Origin: Candidatus Goldiibacteriota bacterium HGW-Goldbacteria-1
GTDB lineage: Bacteria; Oederibacteriota; PGYV01
Direction: 5' to 3'
Length of the DNA stretch: 64,000 bases
NCBI GenBank assembly: GCA_002839855.1
Contig: PGYV01000015.1
Span: 30,882 to 94,881 of the forward strand
Part shown: positions 35,280 to 44,815 of the stretch, piece by piece
How the letters are laid out: each line of letters opens with the position of its first letter
Position numbering within the stretch: the first letter of the stretch is position 1
Made by a program: the position numbers and the translations under genes
Notes under the pieces: model-generated
What the model saw: the letters and a program-made list of their open reading frames with translations, nothing else
Databases searched by the model: none
What the model was told of the DNA's origin: nothing

Positions 35280-36350
35280 GTGGACTTCAAAAAACTTTTA
35301 TGGGAACTGTTTTACGATACAGGCAGGCCGCTTTCGCAGTTTTACGCGTGGGCGCATAATCTTTGGATGCAGACCGGGCTTCCGGGCTTTATTCTTGATG
35401 TATTCTTTCAGCTGGTCATAGCCGCAGTAATAGCGGTCTTTATCGCGTTAAACGCGCTTTGGATTATATATTATGAAAGAAAATTTGCGGCTTTGCTTCA
35501 GATAAGAAAAGGGCCAAACAGGGTAGGGCCTTTTGGATTATTTCAGACAGTGGCAGATACCATTAAAATGCTTCTTAAAGAAGACATAAATCCGGATAAA
35601 GCCGATATCCTTACATTCTGGGCGGCGCCCTTTATTGTTTTTGCCGCGTCATTCGGCGTATTTCTTGTAATACCTTTTGGCAACGGGCTTATAGCGGGCG
35701 ATGTAAATATAGGTATACTGTACGTGCTGGCGATAAGCGGGCTTGCGGTAATAGGTATTTTATCCGCGGGTTTTGGTTCTAACAGCAAGTACTCCCTGAT
35801 AGGCGGCTTAAGGTCAGCCGCGCAGGTAATAAGCTACGAAATCCCGATGGTGTTAACCGTGCTTGCGGTTGTCATGCTGGCGGGCTCTTTAAAGATGAGC
35901 GACATTGTGGCGGCGCAGACAGGCAACCCTTTAAACTGGTATTTTATTCCGCAGATAATTGGTTTTGTTTTATTTCTTATAGCGGGCAACGCGGAAATAA
36001 ACAGGGGGCCTTTTGACCTTCCTGAAGCTGAATCTGAACTTGTATCGGGTTTTATCACCGAATACTCCGGTATGAAATTTGCCATGTTCTTTCTGGCAGA
36101 ATACACAAACCTTTTTCTTACCTCCGCGCTTGCGGCCACGCTTTTTCTTGGCGGCTGGCAGGGGCCTTTTCTTCCTCCGGTAGTCTGGTTTATGTTAAAG
36201 ACCTATTTTGTGGTCACTATCCTGATGTGGGCAAGGTGGACTTTCCCGCGTATAAGGGTGGACCATCTTATGGCATTTTCGTGGAAGATACTTCTTCCTA
36301 TCGCGCTTTTAAACCTTATTATTACGGCATTTTTAGTTAAAGTTTTATAA
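35280..36350 (+). CDS. nuoH: complex I subunit H
   Basis: 356 residues, eight membrane helices. YYERKFAALLQIRKGPNRVGP and NRGPFDLPEAESELVSGF are the two most conserved NuoH stretches, with Glu and Arg residues at the quinone-to-proton channel. The start is GTG with AAAGAGGT in front. It links the quinone chamber to the membrane pumps. Confidence 0.96.
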   Translation: MDFKKLLWELFYDTGRPLSQFYAWAHNLWMQTGLPGFILDVFFQLVIAAVIAVFIALNALWIIYYERKFAALLQIRKGPNRVGPFGLFQTVADTIKMLLKEDINPDKADILTFWAAPFIVFAASFGVFLVIPFGNGLIAGDVNIGILYVLAISGLAVIGILSAGFGSNSKYSLIGGLRSAAQVISYEIPMVLTVLAVVMLAGSLKMSDIVAAQTGNPLNWYFIPQIIGFVLFLIAGNAEINRGPFDLPEAESELVSGFITEYSGMKFAMFFLAEYTNLFLTSALAATLFLGGWQGPFLPPVVWFMLKTYFVVTILMWARWTFPRIRVDHLMAFSWKILLPIALLNLIITAFLVKVL

Positions 36351-36380
36351 TCTGACGGAATCAATCAGGGAGAAACAATA

Positions 36381-36863
36381 ATGATAAAGTATATAAGTGA
36401 AATAATAAAAGGTATCATAAGCCTTATGCAGGGGCTTGGAGTTACGCTTAAACACGCGTTTCGTAAACCCATTACCATGCAGTATCCGGAAGTAAAAGCG
36501 GATCTGCCCGTGCGCGTGCGCGGCAGGCTTGTAATGCCGCTTGACCCGGAAAAAAATGACAACAGGTGCACCGCCTGCAATATCTGCGTAAAGGCGTGCC
36601 CGAACCTTTCCATAACCACTGAAAAAGTTATGGAAGAGGGAAAACCAAAACCCAAGGCCGCGAAATATAATTACAACCTTGCCACCTGCATGTTCTGCAA
36701 CCTTTGTGTGGAAGCGTGCCCGTTTGGCGCCATTATAATGTCTGAAGAATACGAACTTGCCACGCAGAATAAATCTGACCTTATGATAGACCTTGTGGCG
36801 GAAAGATACGTATTAAAAGGAAAGAAAGAAAAATACTTTCTTTCCAAATATAAAGAAGAATAA
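36381..36863 (+). CDS. nuoI: complex I subunit I (two 4Fe-4S clusters)
   Basis: 160 residues with two ferredoxin motifs: CTACNICVKACP near 61 and CMFCNLCVEACP near 103, each contributing to clusters N6a and N6b. An N-terminal amphipathic segment anchors it to the membrane arm. With nuoEFG absent it is the outermost iron-sulfur subunit encoded here, so it may be where an alternative electron donor docks. Confidence 0.96.
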   Translation: MIKYISEIIKGIISLMQGLGVTLKHAFRKPITMQYPEVKADLPVRVRGRLVMPLDPEKNDNRCTACNICVKACPNLSITTEKVMEEGKPKPKAAKYNYNLATCMFCNLCVEACPFGAIIMSEEYELATQNKSDLMIDLVAERYVLKGKKEKYFLSKYKEE

Positions 36864-36889
36864 ATAAACGATACTTTAAGGAGAGTTAA

Positions 36890-37399
36890 ATGGTTGAAAC
36901 CATACTTTTTTACGGTTTTGCGGCCCTTATTTTAATCAGCGCGTTATTAATGGTTTTTGCGCCGAATATTTATCACAGCGCTTTGTTTTTGGCGCTGTCG
37001 CTTTTTGGCGTGGCGGGTATTTACGTTGTTCTAAACTCGTATTTTCTTGCCGGTATTCAGGTGCTGGTTTACATAGGCGCGGTTGTTGTGCTTTCACTTT
37101 TTGTAATTAACCTTACCCGCAGGATAATAGAATCGGATTCAGACCAGCACAATGAACAGCTGCTTCCGGCGGTTATAATTTCCGCGCTTACCGCTTTCCT
37201 TATAATAAGCGCGGCTTTAAAAACAAACTGGGGAACAATGATTGCCCACAGGGTGGCGCAGGACAACACGGCGCTTACCGGACGGCTGCTGCTTAATGAA
37301 TTTGTGGTGCCTTTTGAAGTGGTATCTGTCCTGCTTCTGGCGGCTTTGATAGGCGCCATAGCAATTGTGGCAGGGGACAAAAAGGGGGCGGCTAAATGA
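36890..37399 (+). CDS. nuoJ: complex I subunit J
   Basis: 169 residues, five membrane helices. The helix near 55-70 contains the flexible pi-bulge stretch LAGIQVLVYIGAVVVL, characteristic of NuoJ. AAGGAG lies ahead of the ATG. It overlaps nuoK by four bases. Confidence 0.94.
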   Translation: MVETILFYGFAALILISALLMVFAPNIYHSALFLALSLFGVAGIYVVLNSYFLAGIQVLVYIGAVVVLSLFVINLTRRIIESDSDQHNEQLLPAVIISALTAFLIISAALKTNWGTMIAHRVAQDNTALTGRLLLNEFVVPFEVVSVLLLAALIGAIAIVAGDKKGAAK

Positions 37400-37707
37400 C
37401 CATTACACTTGTGCATTATGTGGTTTTAAGCGCGCTGCTTTTTTCAATCGGCATGATAGGCGTGCTTACAAGAAGAAATGCCATAGGAATTTTAATGTCA
37501 CTGGAACTTTTATTTAACGCGGCCACAATTAATATGGTGGCGTTTGCCAAATATGTAACCCCGCAGGAAATAACCGGCGATATATTCACAATATTCATAA
37601 TAGCCATTGCCGCGGCGGAAAGCGTGCTTGGCCTTGCCATAATACTGGCGCTTTTCAGAAAAAGGGAAACAATAAACGCCGACGAAATGAACATAATGAA
37701 ATACTAA
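37396..37707 (+). CDS. nuoK: complex I subunit K
   Basis: 103 residues, three helices. LMSLELLFNAATINMVAF holds the conserved Glu of helix 2, and AAAESVLGLAIILALFRKR is the typical C-terminal helix with the second Glu. It is an antiporter-like subunit related to MrpC. Confidence 0.95.
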   Translation: MTITLVHYVVLSALLFSIGMIGVLTRRNAIGILMSLELLFNAATINMVAFAKYVTPQEITGDIFTIFIIAIAAAESVLGLAIILALFRKRETINADEMNIMKY

Positions 37708-37744
37708 TGATAAAATTTAATACGATAATACGGAGGAATAACCT

Positions 37745-39646
37745 GTGGAACAATTAAACGTGCTTGGGCTTGCAATACCGGCCCTGCCATTACTGGCGTT
37801 TCTTGTAATAACAGCTTTTACCCAAAAACAGAAGATGTTAAGCGCGGTACTGTCAATTACGTGCATGTTCGCGGCTTTTTCAATTTCCGTTTACCTTTTA
37901 ATCCTGCAGCTGAACTTGGGGCACGGCGCTTCACATGAATTTTCATTCCCGTGGCTGTACCTTGGCGACGTGAAAATGAGCCTTGGAATACTTATAAACC
38001 CGTTAACCACGGTAATGCTTATAGTTGTGACAACGGTCAGTATGCTTGTGCAGGTATATTCAATAGGGTATATGAAGGGCGATTACGCTTTTTCAAGATT
38101 TTTCTCGTACATCTCTTTATTCTCTTTTTCAATGCTTGGAATAGTCCTTGCCAACAACCTTATACAGATGTACATTTTCTGGGAGCTTGTGGGCCTGTGT
38201 TCATATCTTCTTATCGGTTTCTGGTGGTTCAAACCGGAAGCCGCGGAAGCATCCAAGAAAGCTTTTGTGGTTACAAGGTTCGGCGATTTTGGATTCTTAA
38301 TCGGCATACTTATCCTGTCATATATTACCGGCACTTTTAATTTCGCGGAAATTCAGGTGCAGATAACAGCCGGCGTTTTATCGCCGGGCATGCTTACGCT
38401 AATAGCCCTTTTATTATTCAGCGGCGCTGTCGGTAAAAGCGCGCAGTTTCCGCTGCACGTCTGGCTGCCCGACGCCATGGAAGGCCCCACGCCGGTATCG
38501 GCATTAATTCACGCGGCTACAATGGTGGCGGCCGGTGTATTTATGGTGGCAAGGCTGTTTGGCATATTTTCCGCGTCGCCCCATGCAATGCTTGTCATTG
38601 CCTATCTTGGCGGCTTCACTGCAATCTTTGCCGCGACAATCGCGCTTACGCAGAATGACATAAAAAGGGTGCTTGCGTTTTCCACGTTAAGCCAGCTTGG
38701 CTACATGATGCTGGCGCTGGGAATAGGCGGCTACACATCGGGCATGTTCCACTTAACCACCCACGCGTTTTTCAAGGCGCTTTTGTTCCTTGGCGCGGGT
38801 TCGGTGATTCATGCTGTTCACACAAATGATATTCAGCTTATGGGCGGGCTGCATAAAAAGATGCCGATTACGTCCATTACTTTTTTAATTGCGTCGCTAT
38901 CAATCGCGGGAATATTTCCGCTGTCAGGTTTCTGGAGCAAGGATGAAATACTTGTTAATATAATGGAATCGGGGCATATGGGGCTGTATTACGTTGCCGC
39001 AGCCACGGCTTTTTTAACGGCCTTTTACATGTTCCGCCTCTACTTAATGACCTTTACGGGCAAACCGCGCGACGCGCACGCTTATGACCACGCGCACGAA
39101 TCGCCTTTGACAATGACAATACCGCTTATGATACTGGCAGTGCTGTCAATAGTAACGGGGCTTGCCGGCATACCGGGAAAAGAACAAAGCGTATACAACT
39201 TTTTATTTTTTGGCGCCCACCCGCACGAAACTCATTTTAACATGGGCGTGGCTTTGTCATCCAGCGCCATTGCCGTATCGGGGATTCTGCTGGCGCTTTT
39301 GATGTACTCTTTTGGGGTTATAAAACCGGAAGCGGTAAAGAAAGTATCCGGCCCGCTTTACAAACTTTCCTATAATAAATATTACATAGATGAGATATAC
39401 ATGTTTTTCATCAAGAACGGGTTTTTTGTTATCGCCTCCGCGGTCAAGTGGTTTGACAGGCACGTGGTGGACGGCGCCGTTAACCTTGTGGCGTTTTTGT
39501 GCAGGTGGTCGGGAAGCAAGTTAAGGCTTACTATAAACGGCGGGGTTCAAAGTTATGCGCTGATAATATTTGGCGGGCTGGTGCTTATAGCGGCGGTTTT
39601 TGCCGTATGGAATCCGGACGCCCTGAAGCTTTTGGGAGGCAGATAA
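37745..39646 (+). CDS. nuoL: complex I subunit L
   Basis: 633 residues with 14 or more antiporter helices and the C-terminal lateral helix region (about 540-633). FWELVGLCSYLLIGFWW carries the conserved Glu, and HVWLPDAMEGPTPVSALIHAATMVAAGVF carries the channel Lys/His region, here cited as its ends HVWLPDAMEGP and AATMVAAGV. It starts GTG, preceded by GGAGG. It is the distal proton pump. Confidence 0.96.
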   Translation: MEQLNVLGLAIPALPLLAFLVITAFTQKQKMLSAVLSITCMFAAFSISVYLLILQLNLGHGASHEFSFPWLYLGDVKMSLGILINPLTTVMLIVVTTVSMLVQVYSIGYMKGDYAFSRFFSYISLFSFSMLGIVLANNLIQMYIFWELVGLCSYLLIGFWWFKPEAAEASKKAFVVTRFGDFGFLIGILILSYITGTFNFAEIQVQITAGVLSPGMLTLIALLLFSGAVGKSAQFPLHVWLPDAMEGPTPVSALIHAATMVAAGVFMVARLFGIFSASPHAMLVIAYLGGFTAIFAATIALTQNDIKRVLAFSTLSQLGYMMLALGIGGYTSGMFHLTTHAFFKALLFLGAGSVIHAVHTNDIQLMGGLHKKMPITSITFLIASLSIAGIFPLSGFWSKDEILVNIMESGHMGLYYVAAATAFLTAFYMFRLYLMTFTGKPRDAHAYDHAHESPLTMTIPLMILAVLSIVTGLAGIPGKEQSVYNFLFFGAHPHETHFNMGVALSSSAIAVSGILLALLMYSFGVIKPEAVKKVSGPLYKLSYNKYYIDEIYMFFIKNGFFVIASAVKWFDRHVVDGAVNLVAFLCRWSGSKLRLTINGGVQSYALIIFGGLVLIAAVFAVWNPDALKLLGGR

Positions 39647-41128
39647 ATGGCAGAGTTTCTTGGAACTATACCTTTTCTTACAATAATTTACCTTATGCCG
39701 CTGTGCGCGGTTATTGCGCTTTTTTTTATTCCGGGAAGCAATCAGAAAGCGGTAAAAATTGTATCGCTTGTCTTCTCCGTGATTTCATTTATTCTATCTG
39801 TAATACTGTTTATTTCATACGACTACAAAAAGGGCGGGCTTCAGTTTGTGGAACGAATGGACTGGATACCATCCATAGGCGTTAATTATTTCATGGGTGT
39901 AAACGGTATTAACGTGGCGCTGGTGCTTTTAACAGGTATAATAATCACCGCCGGCATACTTGCAAGCTGGGACTTAAATTACAGGCCTAAAGAATTCTTT
40001 ATATTATTGCTGACGCTTACAACCGGTGTTTATGGCGTGTTTATGACGTACAACCTTTTTCTTTTCTTCTTTTTCTATGAAATAGCTGTGCTGCCCATGT
40101 ACCTTTTAATCGGCATCTGGGGAACAGGGGATAAGGAATACGCGGCAATGAAACTGACTTTATATCTGCTTGTGGGTTCCGCCCTTATACTTGCGGGCCT
40201 TCTTGGCATTTACTTTGCGACAGGCATGCACACGTTTGATTTTGATAAAATAGAAAAGTTCGCGTTTGACCCGACGTTCCAGAAAATTTTCTTCCCGATA
40301 CTATTTGTGGGCTTTGGCATATTGGCCGCACTGTGGCCTTTCCATACCTGGTCTCCGGACGGACACGCCTCCGCGCCTACGGCAGTTTCCATGCTGCACG
40401 CGGGAGTCCTTATGAAACTGGGGGCATACGGGTGCCTTATAATTCCTGTCTGGCTGTTCCCAATTGGCGCAAAGTTCTGGCTGCCTGTGGTGGCTTTGAT
40501 GACTCTGGTTAATATCGTGTACGGCTCTATCGGCGCTGTTAAACAGACAGATTTAAAATACATAGTCGCGTATTCCAGCGTAAGCCATATGGGTGTTGTG
40601 CTTTTAGGTATTGCCGGAATGAATTCGGTGGCTTTAAGCGGCGCGGTGTTCCAGATGGTATCTCACGGTATCATGACGGGGCTGTTTTTCGGATTAATAG
40701 GCATGACATACGGAAGGACGCATACAAGGGATATTCATAAAATGCACGGGCTTGCAAAGGTAATGCCGGTGCTTGCGGTATTTTTTGCCATGACAGGGCT
40801 GTGTTCGCTTGGGCTTCCCGGGCTGTCCGGCTTTGTGGCGGAACTGACAACCTTTGTCGGTGTTTATAAAACCTTTCCCATACTTACCATAATTTCGGTT
40901 ATCAGTATTGTTGTAACCGCTTTTTATGTGTTAAGGGTTGTTCAGATAGTGTTCTTAGGGCCCATTGACGCGGAATATAAAGATTTAAAGGACGCCAAAT
41001 TTACGGAAATTGCATCGCTTTCCATACTGATGTTTTTTATAGTCCTGTTTGGTGTTTATCCTTTTTACATGATGGAACTTATTCACAGTTCTGTACTGCC
41101 GATAGCGGCAAAAATAGGAGGTATGTAA
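39647..41128 (+). CDS. nuoM: complex I subunit M
   Basis: 493 residues, about 14 helices. FFYEIAVLPMYLLIGIWG holds the conserved Glu and PFHTWSPDGHASAPTAVSM the central channel motif. It directly abuts nuoL (no gap) with GGAGG inside the upstream end. Proton-pumping antiporter-like subunit. Confidence 0.96.
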   Translation: MAEFLGTIPFLTIIYLMPLCAVIALFFIPGSNQKAVKIVSLVFSVISFILSVILFISYDYKKGGLQFVERMDWIPSIGVNYFMGVNGINVALVLLTGIIITAGILASWDLNYRPKEFFILLLTLTTGVYGVFMTYNLFLFFFFYEIAVLPMYLLIGIWGTGDKEYAAMKLTLYLLVGSALILAGLLGIYFATGMHTFDFDKIEKFAFDPTFQKIFFPILFVGFGILAALWPFHTWSPDGHASAPTAVSMLHAGVLMKLGAYGCLIIPVWLFPIGAKFWLPVVALMTLVNIVYGSIGAVKQTDLKYIVAYSSVSHMGVVLLGIAGMNSVALSGAVFQMVSHGIMTGLFFGLIGMTYGRTHTRDIHKMHGLAKVMPVLAVFFAMTGLCSLGLPGLSGFVAELTTFVGVYKTFPILTIISVISIVVTAFYVLRVVQIVFLGPIDAEYKDLKDAKFTEIASLSILMFFIVLFGVYPFYMMELIHSSVLPIAAKIGGM

Positions 41129-41129
41129 A

Positions 41130-42557
41130 TTGAATATCGCGCTTTTAAGCCACGAATTCGCCCTTGCGGGAATTGCTTTTCTTATATTCATTCTTGACCT
41201 CTTTGGAGCCGGTAAAAAAACAACAGGCCGCGTATTTACTTTTTCAATGCTGGCTATGCTTGTATATGTTATTCTTTCAAGGAAAGACGGAGTTATGCTG
41301 GACGGCGCTTATGCAACGGACGGCATTTCATGGTTTGCCAAGATAATTTTTCTTTCCGGCGCGTTTTTAACCGGAATGCTTTCTGTTGATACCCTTAAAT
41401 TAAGCGATAAAAGGGCGGGTGCGTATTATTTTCTTTTAGCTTCTTCCACGCTTGGAATGATGTTTCTTGCCTCGTCAAAAGAATTAATAACCCTTTACGT
41501 ATCCCTTGAACTTGCCACAATAAGTTTGTACGCCCTTGCCGCCATTTACAGGGAAGAGGCGCTGTCGCTTGAAGCGGGTATTAAATACCTTATTCTTGGC
41601 GCGGTGTCGTCAGGCATACTGCTTTACGGGCTAAGCCTTATCTACGGTGTGACAGGCACCACATATCTTGACAGAATATTATTCTATACAACAGCTAACG
41701 GTTTTCAGCCCGTGTTTGTGCTGGCTGTAATAATGGTGATACTTGGAATAGGGTTTAAGTTATCCATGGTACCCATGCACGTATGGACGCCTGATGTATA
41801 TCAGGGGTCGCCCACGCCTGTTACAGCTTTTATTTCTGTGGCGTCAAAGGCGGCTGGGTTTATATTTGCCATAAGGCTGCTTTCGTACACGCTTATTAAA
41901 GCGGGATTTGTATGGGAGCCAATCCTGGCAATTCTGGCGCTGCTTACTATGACTATCGGCAACTTAATAGCAATCCCCCAGAAAAATATTAAACGCCTTC
42001 TTGCGTATTCAACAATATCGCAGGCGGGATTCTTGCTTGTAGGTTTCATAGGCGCGCCTGTAATAGGGGTAAGTTCTGTCCTTTTTTACCTTCTGGCATA
42101 TACGGTGACCAACATAGCGGCTTTTGGAGTGGTGGCGGTTTTTGAAAAGTCCACCGGTTCCAATGAAATTGACGATTACGCCGGGCTGGCGCAGACACAG
42201 CCGGTAATGGCATTAACCCTTATGGTGGCGTTATTATCGCTTGCCGGAATTCCGCCCCTTGTGGGATTTGCGGGAAAAGTGTACCTGTTCTACGCTGCAA
42301 TGGAAAAAGGGTATCTATGGCTGGTAATTGCCGGCGCTTTAAACAGCACTATCTCGCTTTATTATTACCTGTTAATCCTCAAAAGGATGTATATATGGGA
42401 TAAAAGCAAGACTTCAACCCTGCCAAAAGTACACGTGCCTGCAATGGTGACCGCCGCGCTTATTATATGCTGCGCTGCCATGCTGATATTGGGAATAATG
42501 CCGGGCTTTGTAATTGACATAACCAACGCGGCCGCGGAAGGTATGTTCAGGCCGTAA
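41130..42557 (+). CDS. nuoN: complex I subunit N
   Basis: 475 residues, about 14 helices, starting TTG one base after nuoM with AGGAGGT upstream. YVSLELATISLYALAA and MHVWTPDVYQGSPTPVTAF are the NuoN versions of the Glu and channel motifs. It closes the 11-gene set. There are no nuoE, nuoF or nuoG genes on either side within the window. Confidence 0.95.
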   Translation: MNIALLSHEFALAGIAFLIFILDLFGAGKKTTGRVFTFSMLAMLVYVILSRKDGVMLDGAYATDGISWFAKIIFLSGAFLTGMLSVDTLKLSDKRAGAYYFLLASSTLGMMFLASSKELITLYVSLELATISLYALAAIYREEALSLEAGIKYLILGAVSSGILLYGLSLIYGVTGTTYLDRILFYTTANGFQPVFVLAVIMVILGIGFKLSMVPMHVWTPDVYQGSPTPVTAFISVASKAAGFIFAIRLLSYTLIKAGFVWEPILAILALLTMTIGNLIAIPQKNIKRLLAYSTISQAGFLLVGFIGAPVIGVSSVLFYLLAYTVTNIAAFGVVAVFEKSTGSNEIDDYAGLAQTQPVMALTLMVALLSLAGIPPLVGFAGKVYLFYAAMEKGYLWLVIAGALNSTISLYYYLLILKRMYIWDKSKTSTLPKVHVPAMVTAALIICCAAMLILGIMPGFVIDITNAAAEGMFRP

Positions 42558-43098
42558 AAAATAGCGAATTAAGCTATAGGCAGATAAGCATAAGCATAAT
42601 CAAACAACGTAACTTAAAAGCATGCGGCATTGTTTTTAAGTGTATGTAGTGGTAGGCGCGTCCCTTTAGGGCGCGGCAGTTGATTTATTCTTTGTTTTTA
42701 CTTCCGACCCTCCAACTTGCTGACTTGCCGAGCTGCCGAGCTGCAGCCTTCCAGGGTTTGGGTATATTTTTTCAGTACGCGCCGCAAATTGGTAATCTTG
42801 TATCCAAATAACCTTGAAAGCAATAGTCAGTTAACGTCATTGGCAATCGGGAGCCCGCGGCACATACGCGTATGCCGCCGTTGCATTACACTGCTCCTGC
42901 CGTATACACACTATGCGAACGCGGCGCATACTGAAAAAACACACCCAACCCCTGTATTGTCCTTGTCCTTCCAATTTTCCAATTTCGAATTCTCAATATT
43001 TCTCTCGTCTTTGCCGACCCTCCGAGCTGCCGAGCTGCCGCAAAAATGATTTTACAGCAGCCGAATATTGTTGTATCATAAGGGTATATGAGGGAAAA
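42558..43098. repeat. non-coding region with REP hairpin and degenerate repeats
   Basis: Holds AATTAAGCTATAGGC-type repeat fragments and then a GTAG hairpin at 42652-42679 (GTAG, GCGCGTCCC, TTTA, GGGCGCG, GCAG). Two blocks follow of the degenerate repeat CCGACCCTCCnAnCTnGCCGAGCTGCCGAGCTG, at about 42706 and 43013. A 110-codon frame across this area is repeat-derived and not convincing as a gene. Confidence 0.75.
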
Positions 43099-44307
43099 AT
43101 GGAAATAAACAAGATTCTTCAGGTTAAATTTACGGACAGGGAAATTTTAATTATTTCTCTGCCTCCATCCGCGGCAGGCACATTGGCTGCTGTCGTTATA
43201 TCTCTGTCTTCTGGTTTCTCTTTTGCCCAGTTTTTATTGACACTTCTGGCCGGTTTAATTTCGGGTATTGCCGCCGGGCTTGCAGCGGTCTATATTTATG
43301 AAGGTATGCTGTTAAAAAGTGTCAGGGAAAACCAGGAAAAAATGGCTGCAGGTGAGATTATTATTACACAGCCGCTTCTTATTAATTCTTTGGTTCACTG
43401 CGCGGCACCGAAGGTTGTTGAACAAAAAGGAATGACAACCGTAAATGAAGAAGCGTTTCTGCTTATATCCGATAAAATTAATGAGATATCAAGAAATAAC
43501 AATGAACTTATGGAATCCGTGAAAAAGGCAAATAATGACGCGCTTTTTAACGAAGATAAACTGCGCAAAGTAAACGGCATTACTAAAAGTGTTACCAAAG
43601 CAATTACTGTAATAATAGAAGATATTAAAAGAATTAATGACAGGGCGGCAGCAATAGTAAAACTTGCAAAAAGCGGAAGTTCGGTTACCGGTTCGGAAAT
43701 TCAGGCGATGAGCAGTATAAAAAACGCGGTGGTTGAATCCACGGATGTCATAGAAAAATTAAGGTTAAGTTCCAAACAGATAAAAGGCATTGTTAATACG
43801 GTTGCTGAAATTGCCAAAAAGACCAATATGCTGTCGTTAAACGCGGGTATTGAAGCGGCGCGCGCCGGTGAAGCCGGAAAAAGTTTTGCTGTTGTAGCCC
43901 AGGAAATACGCTCTTTGGCGGAAGGCGCCACAAAAGCCACACAGGAAATATCCGAATTTCTTCAGAGAACAGAAGAACTTGCGCAGAAAGCGGTAAATGT
44001 AATTTCCGAGCAAAACAGGGTGGAAGACGCGGTAAATGTGGTATATTCCGCAAGTGACTCGTTTATTAAAATTGTTGAATCGCTTGGTGAAATATCCAAA
44101 ATGCTGGCAGGTATCTACGCCGCGGTTGAAGAACATAAAATTGACAATGATTTATTGGGAATTCTTTCGGGAAATATGACTGAAAAATTAAACGGGCTTA
44201 CCGGGAACATAAGCATTGTCACGGATAAAATGAAGTCCAATGTCATGATGATGGAAGATATTAGAAGTGAAGTGCAGATGCTTAAAAACAACAGGGAGGC
44301 GATGTGA
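43099..44307 (+). CDS. methyl-accepting chemotaxis-like signalling protein without a ligand domain
   Basis: 402 residues from the ATG at 43099, preceded by GAGGGAAAA; longer frames begin in repeat DNA. Two hydrophobic helices (about 15-75) are nearly adjacent, so there is no periplasmic sensor domain. The signalling hairpin tip is well conserved: [38 protein letters not shown], cited as [14 protein letters not shown] and [15 protein letters not shown]. It would contact CheA/CheW-type partners, none of which is nearby. It overlaps the PilZ gene. It may sense membrane state or a partner protein. Confidence 0.85.
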   Translation: MEINKILQVKFTDREILIISLPPSAAGTLAAVVISLSSGFSFAQFLLTLLAGLISGIAAGLAAVYIYEGMLLKSVRENQEKMAAGEIIITQPLLINSLVHCAAPKVVEQKGMTTVNEEAFLLISDKINEISRNNNELMESVKKANNDALFNEDKLRKVNGITKSVTKAITVIIEDIKRINDRAAAIVKLAKSGSSVTGSEIQAMSSIKNAVVESTDVIEKLRLSSKQIKGIVNTVAEIAKKTNMLSLNAGIEAARAGEAGKSFAVVAQEIRSLAEGATKATQEISEFLQRTEELAQKAVNVISEQNRVEDAVNVVYSASDSFIKIVESLGEISKMLAGIYAAVEEHKIDNDLLGILSGNMTEKLNGLTGNISIVTDKMKSNVMMMEDIRSEVQMLKNNREAM

Positions 44308-44669
44308 TGGAAAATGGGGATCTTTTTATTGAAAGAAGAAAGCACAAAAGAATGGATAAAAAGTGTTCTGTGAAATATAAACTTATTTCGGCTGATGAAA
44401 GCGTTGAAATAAAAAAGACAGCGCTTAAAATGAATTCGGAAAGCGCGGACATAAGCCTTGGCGGAATCAGGATGACTGTGGAAACAAACGCACAGATAGG
44501 TGATATTATCAGGGTGGAAGTGGTTGTGGATGAAAAAAAAGATATAGTCACCACTTTTGCGGAAGTTAAATGGGTTAAAGGGAAAGAAGCTATAAAGGAA
44601 ATAGGGATTGAATTCCTTATTTTAAAGGATAAAGACAGGGAGCTTATTTACAATTTGTTGGGAGATTAG
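44307..44669 (+). CDS. PilZ-domain protein (probable c-di-GMP receptor)
   Basis: 120 residues from the ATG at 44307 (a GTG at 44304 is also possible); AGGGAGG lies upstream. The two ligand motifs are present: an Arg-rich RRKHKR at the start (RxxxR) and ADISLGGIRM (D/NxSxxG) near 50. It is a single domain with no partner domain. It directly overlaps the chemoreceptor-like gene, pointing to a joint pathway in which c-di-GMP adjusts signalling. Confidence 0.87.
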   Translation: MENGDLFIERRKHKRMDKKCSVKYKLISADESVEIKKTALKMNSESADISLGGIRMTVETNAQIGDIIRVEVVVDEKKDIVTTFAEVKWVKGKEAIKEIGIEFLILKDKDRELIYNLLGD

Positions 44670-44722
44670 CCCCTTAAATATAATAAAAATTTGCATAATC
44701 CATTGTGCCGGGGTTATGTTTG

Positions 44723-44751
44723 TTGACACAAAAAATTAAATCTGATAATAT
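44723..44751 (+). promoter_or_regulatory. promoter upstream of the beta-propeller lipoprotein gene
   Basis: Consensus TTGACA (44723-44728), 17 bases, TAATAT (44746-44751). It begins a new unit that can run through five close genes to the hairpin at 51911. Confidence 0.75.
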
Positions 44752-44815
44752 ATTATAATTACAGTAAAAATAGGTATTTTGTAAAGTTTGATCAAAAAAA
44801 TGAAAGGGGCGTATA

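Noticed and set aside
42717-43049. 110-codon + strand frame after nuoN
   Set aside because: It lies in degenerate repeat DNA (CCGAGCTGCCGAGCTG blocks), with no ribosome site and no family likeness.
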